From Streptomyces cavernicola (lineage in GTDB: Bacteria > Actinomycetota > Actinomycetes > Streptomycetales > Streptomycetaceae), in assembly GCF_029968035.1 (NCBI RefSeq), contig NZ_JASCIQ010000040.1, forward strand, positions 1 to 64,000: DNA of 64,000 nt, written 5' to 3'. Position numbers and translations under genes: made by a program. Positions within the stretch are counted from its first letter, which is position 1. Each line of letters starts with the position of its first letter. The notes under the pieces were generated by a model. It was not told where the DNA came from, searched no databases, and worked only from the letters and a program-made list of their open reading frames with translations. Below are positions 44,367 through 52,379 of this stretch, in pieces.

Positions 44367-45485
44367 GTGCCCACCGTGAACGCGTCAGGGCCCCTCCAGG
44401 GGGCGGACCACGTCGGTACCGACGTCGTCTGCCTCGGCGAGTCCATGGTCACGTTCCGGCCTTCCCGCCCCGGGCGGCTCGCCGACGTCCCGTCCTTCGA
44501 CCGCGGCATCGGCGGCGCGGAGTCCAACGTGGCCTGCACGCTGGCCCTGGCCGGGCATCGGGCACGGTGGGTCAGCCGGGTCGGCGCGGACGGCTTCGGC
44601 GAGCACTTGATCTCGGCGATCGGCGCTTGCGGGGTCGATGTCTCGGCCGTCGCCGTGGACCCCTCTCGGCCTACGGGGATCTACTTCCGTACGGCGGGAG
44701 AGCGGGCCGTTAATTCAGCCCCTCCGGCGTTTGAGGAGCGGGGTCCGGGGCGGAGCCCCGAGTCCGCAACTGAGCCCACGGCTGAAGTCGCCTACTACCG
44801 CGCAGGCTCCGCCGCCTCGGCGATGGCCCCCGGGAACCTGAACCCGGACTCCCTCGCCGACGGCGAGATCCTGCACCTCTCCGGCATCACCGCCGCCCTC
44901 TCCGCCGACTGCCTCGCCCTGATGCGGGACCTCACCGCACCCCGGCCGGGTCGGCCCCTCGTCTCCTTCGACGTCAACTACCGCGTCCACCTGTGGGCCG
45001 ACCCCGCGCAGGCCGGGCCCGTGCTGCTCGACCTGGCGCGCGGCTGCGACCTCGTGTTCGTCGGCGAGGACGAGGCCGAGGCCGCCTGGGGCATCACCGG
45101 CGGGCCCGCCGCGATCCGCGCCGCGCTGCCCGAGCCCGCGACCCTCGTCGTCAAGCAGGGCGCCCAGGGCGCGACGGTCTTCAGCGGTACGCAGGCCACG
45201 TACGAGCCCTCTCTGAAGGTGGACGTCGTCGCGTCCGTCGGGGCGGGCGACGCCTTCGCCGCCGGGTTCCTCTCCGCCACGCTGCGCGGACTCACCGACT
45301 CCGAGCGGCTGCGCCACGGCCACCTGATGGCCGCCGCCGCCCTGCTCGTTCCCGGCGACCTGGGCGCTCCGCCCGCCCGCGCCGAGGCCGACCGGCTCGC
45401 CGCGCTGCCGGCCGAGGCGTGGGGGACACTGCGCCTTGGCCCGGACACGATCAAGAACTGGGCCGGGGAGGTAGTGACCACATGA
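44367..45485 (+). CDS. PfkB-family sugar kinase, 2-keto-3-deoxygluconate kinase type
   Basis: 372-residue ribokinase-fold enzyme. Signatures: CLGESMVTFRPSRPG near the N-terminus, GGAESNVACTLALAGH, and the ATP/catalytic SVGAGDAFAAGFL with the catalytic Asp near the C-terminus. Among PfkB enzymes this set (GES, YYRAGSAAS, NYRVHLW) points to KDG kinases, which make KDPG for the Entner-Doudoroff aldolase. GTG 44367 follows AAGGAG. Odd: residues about 116-133 (VNSAPPAFEERGPGRSPES) are coded by a dispersed repeat inserted in frame. The IclR gene overlaps by 4 bases downstream. Confidence 0.88.
   Translation: MPTVNASGPLQGADHVGTDVVCLGESMVTFRPSRPGRLADVPSFDRGIGGAESNVACTLALAGHRARWVSRVGADGFGEHLISAIGACGVDVSAVAVDPSRPTGIYFRTAGERAVNSAPPAFEERGPGRSPESATEPTAEVAYYRAGSAASAMAPGNLNPDSLADGEILHLSGITAALSADCLALMRDLTAPRPGRPLVSFDVNYRVHLWADPAQAGPVLLDLARGCDLVFVGEDEAEAAWGITGGPAAIRAALPEPATLVVKQGAQGATVFSGTQATYEPSLKVDVVASVGAGDAFAAGFLSATLRGLTDSERLRHGHLMAAAALLVPGDLGAPPARAEADRLAALPAEAWGTLRLGPDTIKNWAGEVVTT
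44712..44762. repeat. dispersed repeat module inside the kinase gene
   Basis: A copy of the CAGCCCCTCCGGCGTTTGAG module with its hairpin tail (GGGGTCCGGGGCGGAGCCCC), the same as between genes at 10.2, 32.1 and 42.8 kb, here read in frame without a stop. Confidence 0.85.
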
Positions 45486-46240
45486 GCCAGACCGTCGACC
45501 GGGCGCTGAGCATCCTGCCGCTGCTCGCCGAGGGGCCCGCGGACCTGGGGCAGGTCGCCGAGCGGCTCGACGTCCACAAGTCGACCGCGCTGCGCCTGCT
45601 GCGCACCCTGCACGAGCACGGCCTCGTCTACCGCCAGTCGGACCAGCGCTACCGCCTGGGCGCCCGGCTCTTCGCCCTCGCCCAGGAGGCGGTGGAGAAC
45701 CTGGACGTACGCGAGATCGCCCACCCGCACCTCGTCGAGCTGAACGAGCAGATCGGGCACACCATCCACCTCGCCGTGTACGAGGAGAACGAGGTCCTCT
45801 ACATCGACAAGGTGGAGAGCCGCTACCCGGTGCGGATGTACTCCCGCATCGGCAAGCCCGTCGCGATCACCGTCGCCGCCGTGGCCAAGCTGCTGCTCGC
45901 CGACCTGTCCGAGCCGGAGCGGCGCGCGGTCGCCGAGAAGCTCGACTACCCCATGTACACGGCCCGTTCCATACCGAACGCCGCGGCCTTCCTGAAGGAG
46001 CTCGCGACCGTACGGGAACAGGGCTGGGCCACCGACCTCGGTGGCCACGAGGAGTCCATCAACTGCATCGGGGCCCCGATCCGCGGTGCGGACGGAAGGG
46101 TCGTCGCCGCCATGTCGGTCTCCGCGCCGAACGTCGTCGTCACCGCTGAGGAACTCCTCACCCTGCTTCCGCAGGTGCGCCGCACCGCGGACGCCATCAG
46201 CCGCGAGTACTCGGGCCACACCCCCGGGGGCACCCCCTAG
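45482..46240 (+). CDS. IclR-family transcriptional regulator
   Basis: 252 residues: N-terminal winged helix (about 1-60, TVDRALSILPLLAEGPADLG and LDVHKSTALRLLRTLHEHGL) and the C-terminal GAF-like effector domain (about 75-245) with YIDKVES and the conserved GHEESINCIGAPI segment that holds the small-molecule pocket. IclR proteins commonly sense sugar acids (KdgR senses 2-keto-3-deoxygluconate in other bacteria). ATG 45482 overlaps the kinase stop (ATGA), so it is in the operon and likely controls both arms through the 44261-44279 palindrome. Confidence 0.9.
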   Translation: MSQTVDRALSILPLLAEGPADLGQVAERLDVHKSTALRLLRTLHEHGLVYRQSDQRYRLGARLFALAQEAVENLDVREIAHPHLVELNEQIGHTIHLAVYEENEVLYIDKVESRYPVRMYSRIGKPVAITVAAVAKLLLADLSEPERRAVAEKLDYPMYTARSIPNAAAFLKELATVREQGWATDLGGHEESINCIGAPIRGADGRVVAAMSVSAPNVVVTAEELLTLLPQVRRTADAISREYSGHTPGGTP

Positions 46241-46309
46241 GCCCGTCGACCCGGACCCGACTCGACCGACCCGCTCGCTGTTCAACACCCCTCAGAAAGT
46301 AGGCAGTTC

Positions 46310-46729
46310 ATGTCCGAGAAGCTCGAGAAGACCGCCCTCACCCCGGCCACCCACACCACCCCGCCGGCGAAGTTCTCGCACGGTGTGAAGAAGGGCAACA
46401 TCCTTCAGGTCGCCGGCCAGGTCGGCTTCCTGCCCGCGGAGGAGGGCAAGGCCCCCACCCCGGCCGGCCCGACCCTGCGCGAGCAGACCCTCCAGACCTT
46501 CGCCAACGTCAAGGCGATCCTCGAAGAGGGCGGCGCGAGCTGGGACGACGTGATGATGATGCGCGTCTACCTCACGGACGTGGACCACTTCGCCGAGATG
46601 AACGCCATCTACAACGAGTACTTCGAGGAGCAGGGCCTCAAGGCCCCCGCCTCCGCGCGTACGACCGTCTACGTCGGCCTCCCCAAGGGCCTCCTCATCG
46701 AGATCGACGCCCTGGCCGTCCTCGGCTGA
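46310..46729 (+). CDS. ridA: RidA family enamine/imine deaminase
   Basis: 139-residue trimeric YjgF/RidA fold. Signatures: QVAGQVGF, QTLQTFANVKAILEE, VYLTDVDHFAEMNAIYNEYF and the substrate-binding Arg in ASARTTVYV. It speeds hydrolysis of reactive enamines and imines released by PLP dehydratases, which fits its position with the deaminase. It starts 69 bases after the IclR gene with AAGTAGGCAG (weak ribosome site). Confidence 0.9.
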   Translation: MSEKLEKTALTPATHTTPPAKFSHGVKKGNILQVAGQVGFLPAEEGKAPTPAGPTLREQTLQTFANVKAILEEGGASWDDVMMMRVYLTDVDHFAEMNAIYNEYFEEQGLKAPASARTTVYVGLPKGLLIEIDALAVLG

Positions 46730-46764
46730 CATGCCGTTAGACATGCCGTTAGACATGCCGTTAG
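46729..46764. repeat. 12-base tandem repeat, three copies
   Basis: ACATGCCGTTAG three times in a row, from the last base of the ridA stop codon onward. Each unit holds an ATG and a TAG in different frames. No gene is supported in 46730-46870. Confidence 0.8.
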
Positions 46765-46870
46765 ACCTTCCGCTCCACCCGAGCGCGGCACGGCGCACCG
46801 CACCCCCGGCGCGCCGTGCCGTGACCCCCCGCTCTCCCCAATCCCCCGTTTGGACAATGGAGTTACTCCC

Positions 46871-48355
46871 ATGTTGCCCACGCTGCTCGCCGCCGCCCCG
46901 CCCCCCACCGAGCCGCCACCCCACACCGGTGGACTGCTCACCCTGATCGACGGCACCGCCGGACTGCTCACCGTCGCCGTCCTCGGCATCGCCCTGCTGC
47001 TCTTCCTGATCATCAAGGTCCGGCTGCAGCCCTTCGTCGCCCTGCTCTCCGTCTCCATCGCCGTGGGACTCGCGGCCGGCCTCTCCGTCACCGAACTCTT
47101 CGGCACCGTCCAGAGATCCGACGCCGTCTCGATGATCGAGACCGGTATGGGCGGCATCCTCGGCCATGTCGCGATCATCATCGGTCTCGGCACGATGCTC
47201 GGCGCCATACTCGAAGTGTCCGGCGGCGCCGAGGTGTTGAGCTCCCGCCTGCTCGGCCTCTTCGGTGAGAAGCGCGCCCCGCTCGCGATGGGCATGACCG
47301 GCCTGATCTTCGGCATCCCCGTCTTCTTCGACGTCGGCATCTTCGTCCTCGCGCCGATCGTCTACGCCGCCGCCAAGCGCTCCGGCAAGTCGATCCTCCT
47401 CTACGCGATGCCGCTGCTCGCGGGTCTGTCCATGACCCACGCGTTCCTGCCGCCGCACCCCGGCCCCGTCGCCGCCGCCGGACTGTTCAAGGTCTCGCTC
47501 GGCTGGATCATCATCATGGGCATCGTCTGCGGCATCCCCGCGGTCCTCGCCGCCTGGGCGTACTCGACCTGGATCGGCAAGAAGATCTTCGTGCCCGTCC
47601 CGCACGACATGCTGGAGGCCACCGAGGAGGCCAAGGCCGCCGTCGCCGCCGAGCGCAAGGAGACCGGCGATGTGAGCAAGGAGAAGCCCGTCGCGCTCTC
47701 CACGGTCTTCACCATCATCGGTACGCCGCTGATCCTGATCCTCGCCGCGACGTTCTCCTCGATCGCGCTCGACCCCTCCACGCTGCGCTCGGTCATCGAG
47801 TTCTTCGGCCACCCCTTCGTGGCCCTCACGATCGCGCTGCTGCTCGCGTACTACCTGCTCGGCATCCGCCGCGGCTGGCACCGCAAGTCCCTGGAGCAGG
47901 TCTCCACCGCCTCCCTGAAGCCGGTCGGCAACATCCTGCTCGTCGTCGGCGCGGGCGGGGTCTTCGGCGCCGTCCTCAAGGGCTCCGGCATCGCGGACGC
48001 GCTCGCCGACGCCTTCAACGGCATGGGCCTGCCGGTCATCGTGCTCGCGTACCTGATCTCCGTGGTGCTGCGCGTCGCGCAGGGTTCGGCGACCGTCGCG
48101 ATCGTCGCCACCGCCGGCATCGTCGTCCCGCTGGTCGAGGGCGGTGGCCACTCGCAGGCCTTCCTCGCCCTGGTCATCATGGCCATCTCGGCCGGCTCGA
48201 TCTTCGCCTCGCACGTCAACGACGGCGGCTTCTGGATCGTCTCCAAGTACTTCGGCATCTCCGAGCGGGACACGTTGAAGTCCTGGACGGTCCTCGAATC
48301 GGTGCTGTCCGTCGCCGGTTTCGCGGTGGCCGCGCTGCTGAGTCTGTTCTTCTAG
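46871..48355 (+). CDS. gluconate-type permease (GntP family)
   Basis: 494 residues, about 12-14 membrane helices, GntP/Gnt-H+ symporter family. Typical blocks are GTMLGAILEVSGGAEVLS, GIPVFFDVGIFVLAPI, HAFLPPHPGPVAAA and RVAQGSATVA. GntP members import gluconate and related sugar acids (also D-serine for some). ATG 46871 lies 8 bases after GGAG; a TTG 21 bases upstream is possible. Last gene of the plus-strand unit, with a strong terminator. Here it would import N-acetylglucosaminate or a related aldonic acid (inference). Confidence 0.9.
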   Translation: MLPTLLAAAPPPTEPPPHTGGLLTLIDGTAGLLTVAVLGIALLLFLIIKVRLQPFVALLSVSIAVGLAAGLSVTELFGTVQRSDAVSMIETGMGGILGHVAIIIGLGTMLGAILEVSGGAEVLSSRLLGLFGEKRAPLAMGMTGLIFGIPVFFDVGIFVLAPIVYAAAKRSGKSILLYAMPLLAGLSMTHAFLPPHPGPVAAAGLFKVSLGWIIIMGIVCGIPAVLAAWAYSTWIGKKIFVPVPHDMLEATEEAKAAVAAERKETGDVSKEKPVALSTVFTIIGTPLILILAATFSSIALDPSTLRSVIEFFGHPFVALTIALLLAYYLLGIRRGWHRKSLEQVSTASLKPVGNILLVVGAGGVFGAVLKGSGIADALADAFNGMGLPVIVLAYLISVVLRVAQGSATVAIVATAGIVVPLVEGGGHSQAFLALVIMAISAGSIFASHVNDGGFWIVSKYFGISERDTLKSWTVLESVLSVAGFAVAALLSLFF

Positions 48356-48374
48356 CCGGGCTCCCACGCACGAC

Positions 48375-48412
48375 AAGCGCCGGACGGGCTGAATCCAGCC
48401 CGTCCGGCGCTT
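48375..48412. terminator. very strong hairpin terminator after the GntP gene
   Basis: Perfect 17-bp stem AAGCGCCGGACGGGCTG, AATC loop, and its complement ending CGGCGCTT. The stem sequence resembles the CAGCCCCTCCGGCGTTT repeat module, hinting that such modules may work as terminators. Confidence 0.85.
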
Positions 48413-48428
48413 GCTTAGAATCGGGGCC

Positions 48429-48779
48429 ATGTCCTTCGGCCCGCCCCCGCCCGCCTACCCTCCGCAGCCCCCGCCCCAGGGGCCGCCCCAGGGCCCGGAC
48501 TTCCTGGCCAGCGACCGGGGCCGGGCCGTCGTCGTGGACGCGGCCGGGGTCTGCTTCGAGAACTACGGGCACACCGCCGAGTTCGGCTGGGCCGAGATCG
48601 GCAACGTCCACTTCACCGGCCAGGGCACCTGCCTGCGCGTCGGCGTGACGCACGCGAGCGGGGCCTTCGTCGAGTGCATGGTGGAGGCCAAGGCGCCGGA
48701 GCGGCTGCAGCAGTGGTTCGCCGAGCTCGCCCCGGTCCTCGGGTACTACCTCAACGGCCGTGCGGGGCACGGGGGTTGA
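48429..48779 (+). CDS. small conserved hypothetical protein
   Basis: 116 residues: a Pro/Gln-rich start (MSFGPPPPAYPPQPPPQGPP) followed by a compact beta-alpha domain (RAVVVDAAGVCFENYGHTAE through PERLQQWFAELAPVLGYYL). No signal or membrane segment. It converges with the carboxypeptidase, one base apart. Not recognised. Confidence 0.75.
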   Translation: MSFGPPPPAYPPQPPPQGPPQGPDFLASDRGRAVVVDAAGVCFENYGHTAEFGWAEIGNVHFTGQGTCLRVGVTHASGAFVECMVEAKAPERLQQWFAELAPVLGYYLNGRAGHGG

Positions 48780-48780
48780 G

Positions 48781-50118
48781 TCACTTGCAGTACTCCTCCT
48801 CCTTGCCGATGGAGCGGTACATGCAGTCGGCGTTCTCCAGGAGTTGCAGCACCGCGTCCTTGTTGCGGCTGGTCTCCTTCTCGATCACCTCGTCGGGCGG
48901 GTAGAAGCCGCCGCCGCCCTGCGAGGACGGGTACATCTCGAAGGTGTACGCGAAGATCTTCTGGTCGCCCCACAGCCAGTCGTCGATCGAGCCGTCCGTG
49001 ACGTACAGATCGCTGGACTGCTGCGGCGTGTAGCCGTTGGACTCGGCCATCTTCTCGCCGATCGCCGCGTGCGCGTCCCGGTCGTCCTGGGTCAGGCCCT
49101 CGGCGGTGTCGTCGGTGGTCCAGCCGTACGGCCAGAGCACCAGCTCGCTGTACGTGTGGAAGTCGATGGCCGCCTTGATCTGCTGCTTCCCGTCGACCAC
49201 CCGGCCGCGCACGAAGTCCGCGACGACCTTCGTCTCGGGCGCCGACTCGGCCTCGGCCCCGCGGTACGTCTCCGATCCCGGCTCGTCCGACGAGCCGCCG
49301 CAGCAGCCCCACTTGTACGCCCAGTTGCGGTTGAGGTCGGTGCCGGTGGCCGCGCCCTCGTTGGGCTGCCGGTTGAGGCGCCAGCTCTGGTACTCGCCGG
49401 TCTTGATGTCGTACTCGCCGCCGTCCGGGTTCACGTCCGGGACGATCCACACCTCGCGCTCGTCCAGCATCTTCGTGACCCGGTCGTCGGAGCCGTACCC
49501 GTCGCCGAAGGTCTTGACGAGATACAGCGCCATCTCGACGGTCAGGTGCTCGCGCGCGTGCTGATGGTGCGTGAACAGGACCTCGGGCTCGGCCTCGTCC
49601 TCGCCGACCTTGTCGCTCAGCTTCACCGCGATGATGTCCCGGCCCTCGTGGGACTTGCCGATGACCTTCTTGCTGATCAGGTCCGGGTGGGCCTTGATCT
49701 GCTCGTCGATCGCCGCGTTCATCTCGTCGTACGTGTGGTACTTCGCGTCCTCGGCCGGGAAGTCCCTCGGCTCGGCCGCCTTGCCGCCGAGCCGCTTCGG
49801 CGGACCTGCGAGGGCCTTCAGCTTGTGGCCCTGGGTGCGCAGGAGTTCGGCCTGCGCGGCGGTGGCCGAGACGACCACGGAGTGGTCCCGGGCCTCGTCG
49901 ACGGAGACGCCGGACGAGGCGATCTTCGTGCGGTCGGCGGCCGTCGACGGGCCGTGGATCTCGTACTGCCTGATCTTCTGGTCGTCGGCCGACGCGGCGG
50001 CCTTCGGCTGCGGATCGGCGTCGGGCGGGGCGGCGTTGGCGGTCAGCGGGGCGGCGATCGCCACCGCTATCAGCGCCGCCATGGCGGCGCCGCGTTTGCT
50101 GCGTACGCGTAGACGCAT
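48781..50118 (-). CDS. secreted zinc carboxypeptidase (M14 family)
   Basis: 445 residues. Signal peptide (about 1-30, ending ANA), an N-terminal propeptide-like part (about 35-110) and the M14 catalytic domain (about 125-440) with THHQHAREHLTVE (zinc His and Glu), NRQPNEG and TDLNRNWAYKWGCCGG, DFHTYSEL (third zinc His), and the catalytic Glu in YTFEMYP. It removes C-terminal residues from peptides outside the cell (carboxypeptidase T-like). Convergent with the preceding small gene. AGGAG lies upstream of the ATG at 50118. Confidence 0.92.
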   Translation of the reverse strand: MRLRVRSKRGAAMAALIAVAIAAPLTANAAPPDADPQPKAAASADDQKIRQYEIHGPSTAADRTKIASSGVSVDEARDHSVVVSATAAQAELLRTQGHKLKALAGPPKRLGGKAAEPRDFPAEDAKYHTYDEMNAAIDEQIKAHPDLISKKVIGKSHEGRDIIAVKLSDKVGEDEAEPEVLFTHHQHAREHLTVEMALYLVKTFGDGYGSDDRVTKMLDEREVWIVPDVNPDGGEYDIKTGEYQSWRLNRQPNEGAATGTDLNRNWAYKWGCCGGSSDEPGSETYRGAEAESAPETKVVADFVRGRVVDGKQQIKAAIDFHTYSELVLWPYGWTTDDTAEGLTQDDRDAHAAIGEKMAESNGYTPQQSSDLYVTDGSIDDWLWGDQKIFAYTFEMYPSSQGGGGFYPPDEVIEKETSRNKDAVLQLLENADCMYRSIGKEEEYCK

Positions 50119-50301
50119 GAGCTCTCCTGAAATGTGGGGGGTAGAGCCTGAGTTGGTCTGCTCGCTCTTCCGGGTCCTGCTTGGGGGGTGGTGCTCAGCG
50201 GCTCATCGTGGGCCCCTGGCATGGACTGGTCAAGAGGGGTCGGGCGCGGTCAAGGGGGGCCTCGGTGAAAACCCTTGTGCGAACAGCGGGTTCGCGCTTT
50301 G

Positions 50302-50315
50302 GTGACCACGATCAC
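50302..50315. promoter_or_regulatory. CRP-like palindrome GTGACCACGATCAC
   Basis: GTGA-N6-TCAC, identical in form to cAMP receptor protein sites, 42 bases before the transporter start in the divergent region 50119-50356. Nothing else stands out in that 238-base gap. Confidence 0.4.
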
Positions 50316-50356
50316 TGACGTACTCGGGGACGAGCCCCGGACGACGGGGAGGCGCC

Positions 50357-51658
50357 ATGGCGGACACCACCGGCAACACCACAAGCAGAGCGGGGGCCAT
50401 CTCGCAGCCACGCAAGTCGAGTTGGAGGTACATCGGACCTGGCATCGTCGTCGCCGCGACCGGCGTCGGCGCCGGTGACCTGGTGGCCACGCTGATCGCG
50501 GGCAGCAAGTTCGGATACACCCTGCTGTGGGCCGCCGTGATCGGCTGCCTCGTGAAGATCTCCCTCGCGGAGGCGGCCGGCCGCTGGCATCTCGCCACCG
50601 GCCGCACCCTCTTCGACGGCTGGCAGAGCCTCGGCCGCTGGACGACGGGATACTTCGCGATCTACGTCGTCATCTGGGGCTTCGTCTACGGCGCCACGGC
50701 GATGTCGTCCTCGGCCCTGCCGCTCGTCGCGCTCTTCCCCGAGGGGCCCGACCTCAAGGTGTGGGCCATCGGAATGGGCCTGGTCGGCCTCGTCTTCGTC
50801 TGGTTCAACAAGTACGCCGTCTTCGAGAAGGCCATGACGGTCCTGATCGGCGTCATGTTCGTGGTCGTCGTCTACGTCGCGATCCGCGTCACGCCCAACC
50901 TCGGCGAGGCCTTCGTGGGCCTGGTGCCGGTCCTCCCGGACGGGTCGCTGCTCTACACCCTCGGCCTGATCGGCGGCGTCGGCGGCACCATCACGATGGC
51001 GGCGTACGGGTACTGGGTGAACGCCAAGGGCTGGACCGACACCGGCTGGATGAAGGTGATGCGGCTCGACAACCGGGTCGCGTACGTCACCACCGGCATC
51101 TTCGTCGTCGCCATGCTGATCGTCGGCGCCGAGCTCCTGCACACCTCCGGACTCGCCCTCACCCAGGGCGACAAGGGCCTCGTCGACCTGGGCGTGATCC
51201 TGGAGGACCGGTACGGGGCCGTCACGGCCAAGCTGTTCCTGATCGGCTTCTTCGCCACGTCGTTCTCGTCCCTGATCGGCGTCTGGCACGGCGTGAGCCT
51301 GATGTTCGCCGACTTCGTGGGACGGCTGCGGGGCGGGTCCGGCACGGGTGCGGTGGCCGAGGTGGCGACGGGGGAGAGGGAGCGGTCGGGGGCGTTCCGC
51401 GGGTACCTGCTGTGGCTGACGTTCCCGCCGATGGCGCTGCTCTGGCTGGACCAGCCGTTCGGGCTCGTGATCGCGTACGGGGTGCTCGGGGCGTTCTTCA
51501 TGCCGTTCCTCGCCCTGACCCTGATCTGGCTCCTCAACTCCTCGCGGACTCCTGCGGAGTGGCGGAACGGGTGGGTCAGCAACGGGATGTTGGGGGCGGC
51601 GGGGTTGTTGTTCATTGTCCTTTGCGTACAGCAGGTCCGAGAGCTCCCCTGGTCGTAA
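50357..51658 (+). CDS. Nramp-family transporter, non-canonical
   Basis: 433 residues with about 11 membrane helices and general Nramp (PF01566) similarity. Canonical Nramp metal transporters have DPGN in helix 1 and MPH in helix 6; here the first helix reads TGVGAGDLVATLIAG, and helix 6 has ITMAAYGYW. The metal ligands are therefore changed and the substrate may not be manganese or iron. ATG 50357 follows GGGGAGGC. Followed by repeats. The carboxypeptidase is divergent. Confidence 0.82.
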   Translation: MADTTGNTTSRAGAISQPRKSSWRYIGPGIVVAATGVGAGDLVATLIAGSKFGYTLLWAAVIGCLVKISLAEAAGRWHLATGRTLFDGWQSLGRWTTGYFAIYVVIWGFVYGATAMSSSALPLVALFPEGPDLKVWAIGMGLVGLVFVWFNKYAVFEKAMTVLIGVMFVVVVYVAIRVTPNLGEAFVGLVPVLPDGSLLYTLGLIGGVGGTITMAAYGYWVNAKGWTDTGWMKVMRLDNRVAYVTTGIFVVAMLIVGAELLHTSGLALTQGDKGLVDLGVILEDRYGAVTAKLFLIGFFATSFSSLIGVWHGVSLMFADFVGRLRGGSGTGAVAEVATGERERSGAFRGYLLWLTFPPMALLWLDQPFGLVIAYGVLGAFFMPFLALTLIWLLNSSRTPAEWRNGWVSNGMLGAAGLLFIVLCVQQVRELPWS

Positions 51659-52379
51659 CGGGGGGCACGCCCCCCGTCCCCCTGCGTCGGGGCTCCGCCC
51701 CGGCCCTTCTCCAGGGGCGGCCCCCGGCCCGTGCATCGGGGCTCCGCCCCCGGGCCGTGCGTTGGGGCTCCGCCCCTGGGCCGTGCGTTGGGGCTCCGCC
51801 CCTGGGCCCTTCCCCGGGGCTGTCGCCCCTGGGGCCCGCTTTGGGGGTCCGCCCCCGGGTGGGTGAGGGGCTGGTTTGATCCCCTCCCCGCCCCTTCCCG
51901 GCTGTGTCACTTTGCGGCTGCCGCCGCGTGGCCTGCGGACAGCTACGGGGGCTGCGCCCCGGATTCCGGTCGTTGTTCGGGTGCCTGCTTCGTCGTGGCC
52001 GGTCGCGCAGTTCCCCGCGCCCCTGTCAGGGGCTTAGCCCCCAGCCCTTGGTTGTTGTTCGGGTGCCTGCTTCGTCGTGGCCGGTCGCGCAGTTCCCCGC
52101 GCCTCTGTCAGGGGCTTAGCCCCCAGCCCTTGGTTGTTGTTCGGGTGCCTGCGTCGTTGTGGCCGGTCGCGCAGTTCCCCGCGCCCCTATTGGGGCACTC
52201 ACCCCGCCTCGCCGCGCCAAATCCAGCCCCCACCCCGCAAAATTCAGCCCCTCCGGGGTTTGAGATGGGGGTCCCCCCTGCTCGAGCGAAGCCGAGAGCT
52301 TGGGGGAGGGGGTTCGGGGGCTGGCCCCCGAGGCCCGGCGGCGGTCTTTCGGGAAGGGGCGGGGTGGGGGAGAAGACAG
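51659..52379. repeat. large repeat region with terminal arms (copy 5) and tandem modules
   Basis: No gene. Bases 51690-51860 hold several tandem GGGGCTCCGCCCC units. Arms 51878-51900 and 52346-52375 then bracket three nearly identical units with the core GCGCAGTTCCCCGCGCC (about 52005, 52090 and 52170), a CAGCCCCTCCGGGGTTTGAG module (52245) and the second hairpin type (52264-52310). This is the largest array in the window. Confidence 0.85.

Noticed and set aside
46731..46946. Short gene beginning in the ACATGCCGTTAG repeats after ridA
   Set aside because: Starts within a tandem repeat, lacks a ribosome site and overlaps the permease start.
51659..52379. Several plus-strand small genes in the repeat region
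   Set aside because: Their translations are repeats of one another and match the dispersed modules, with no ribosome sites.
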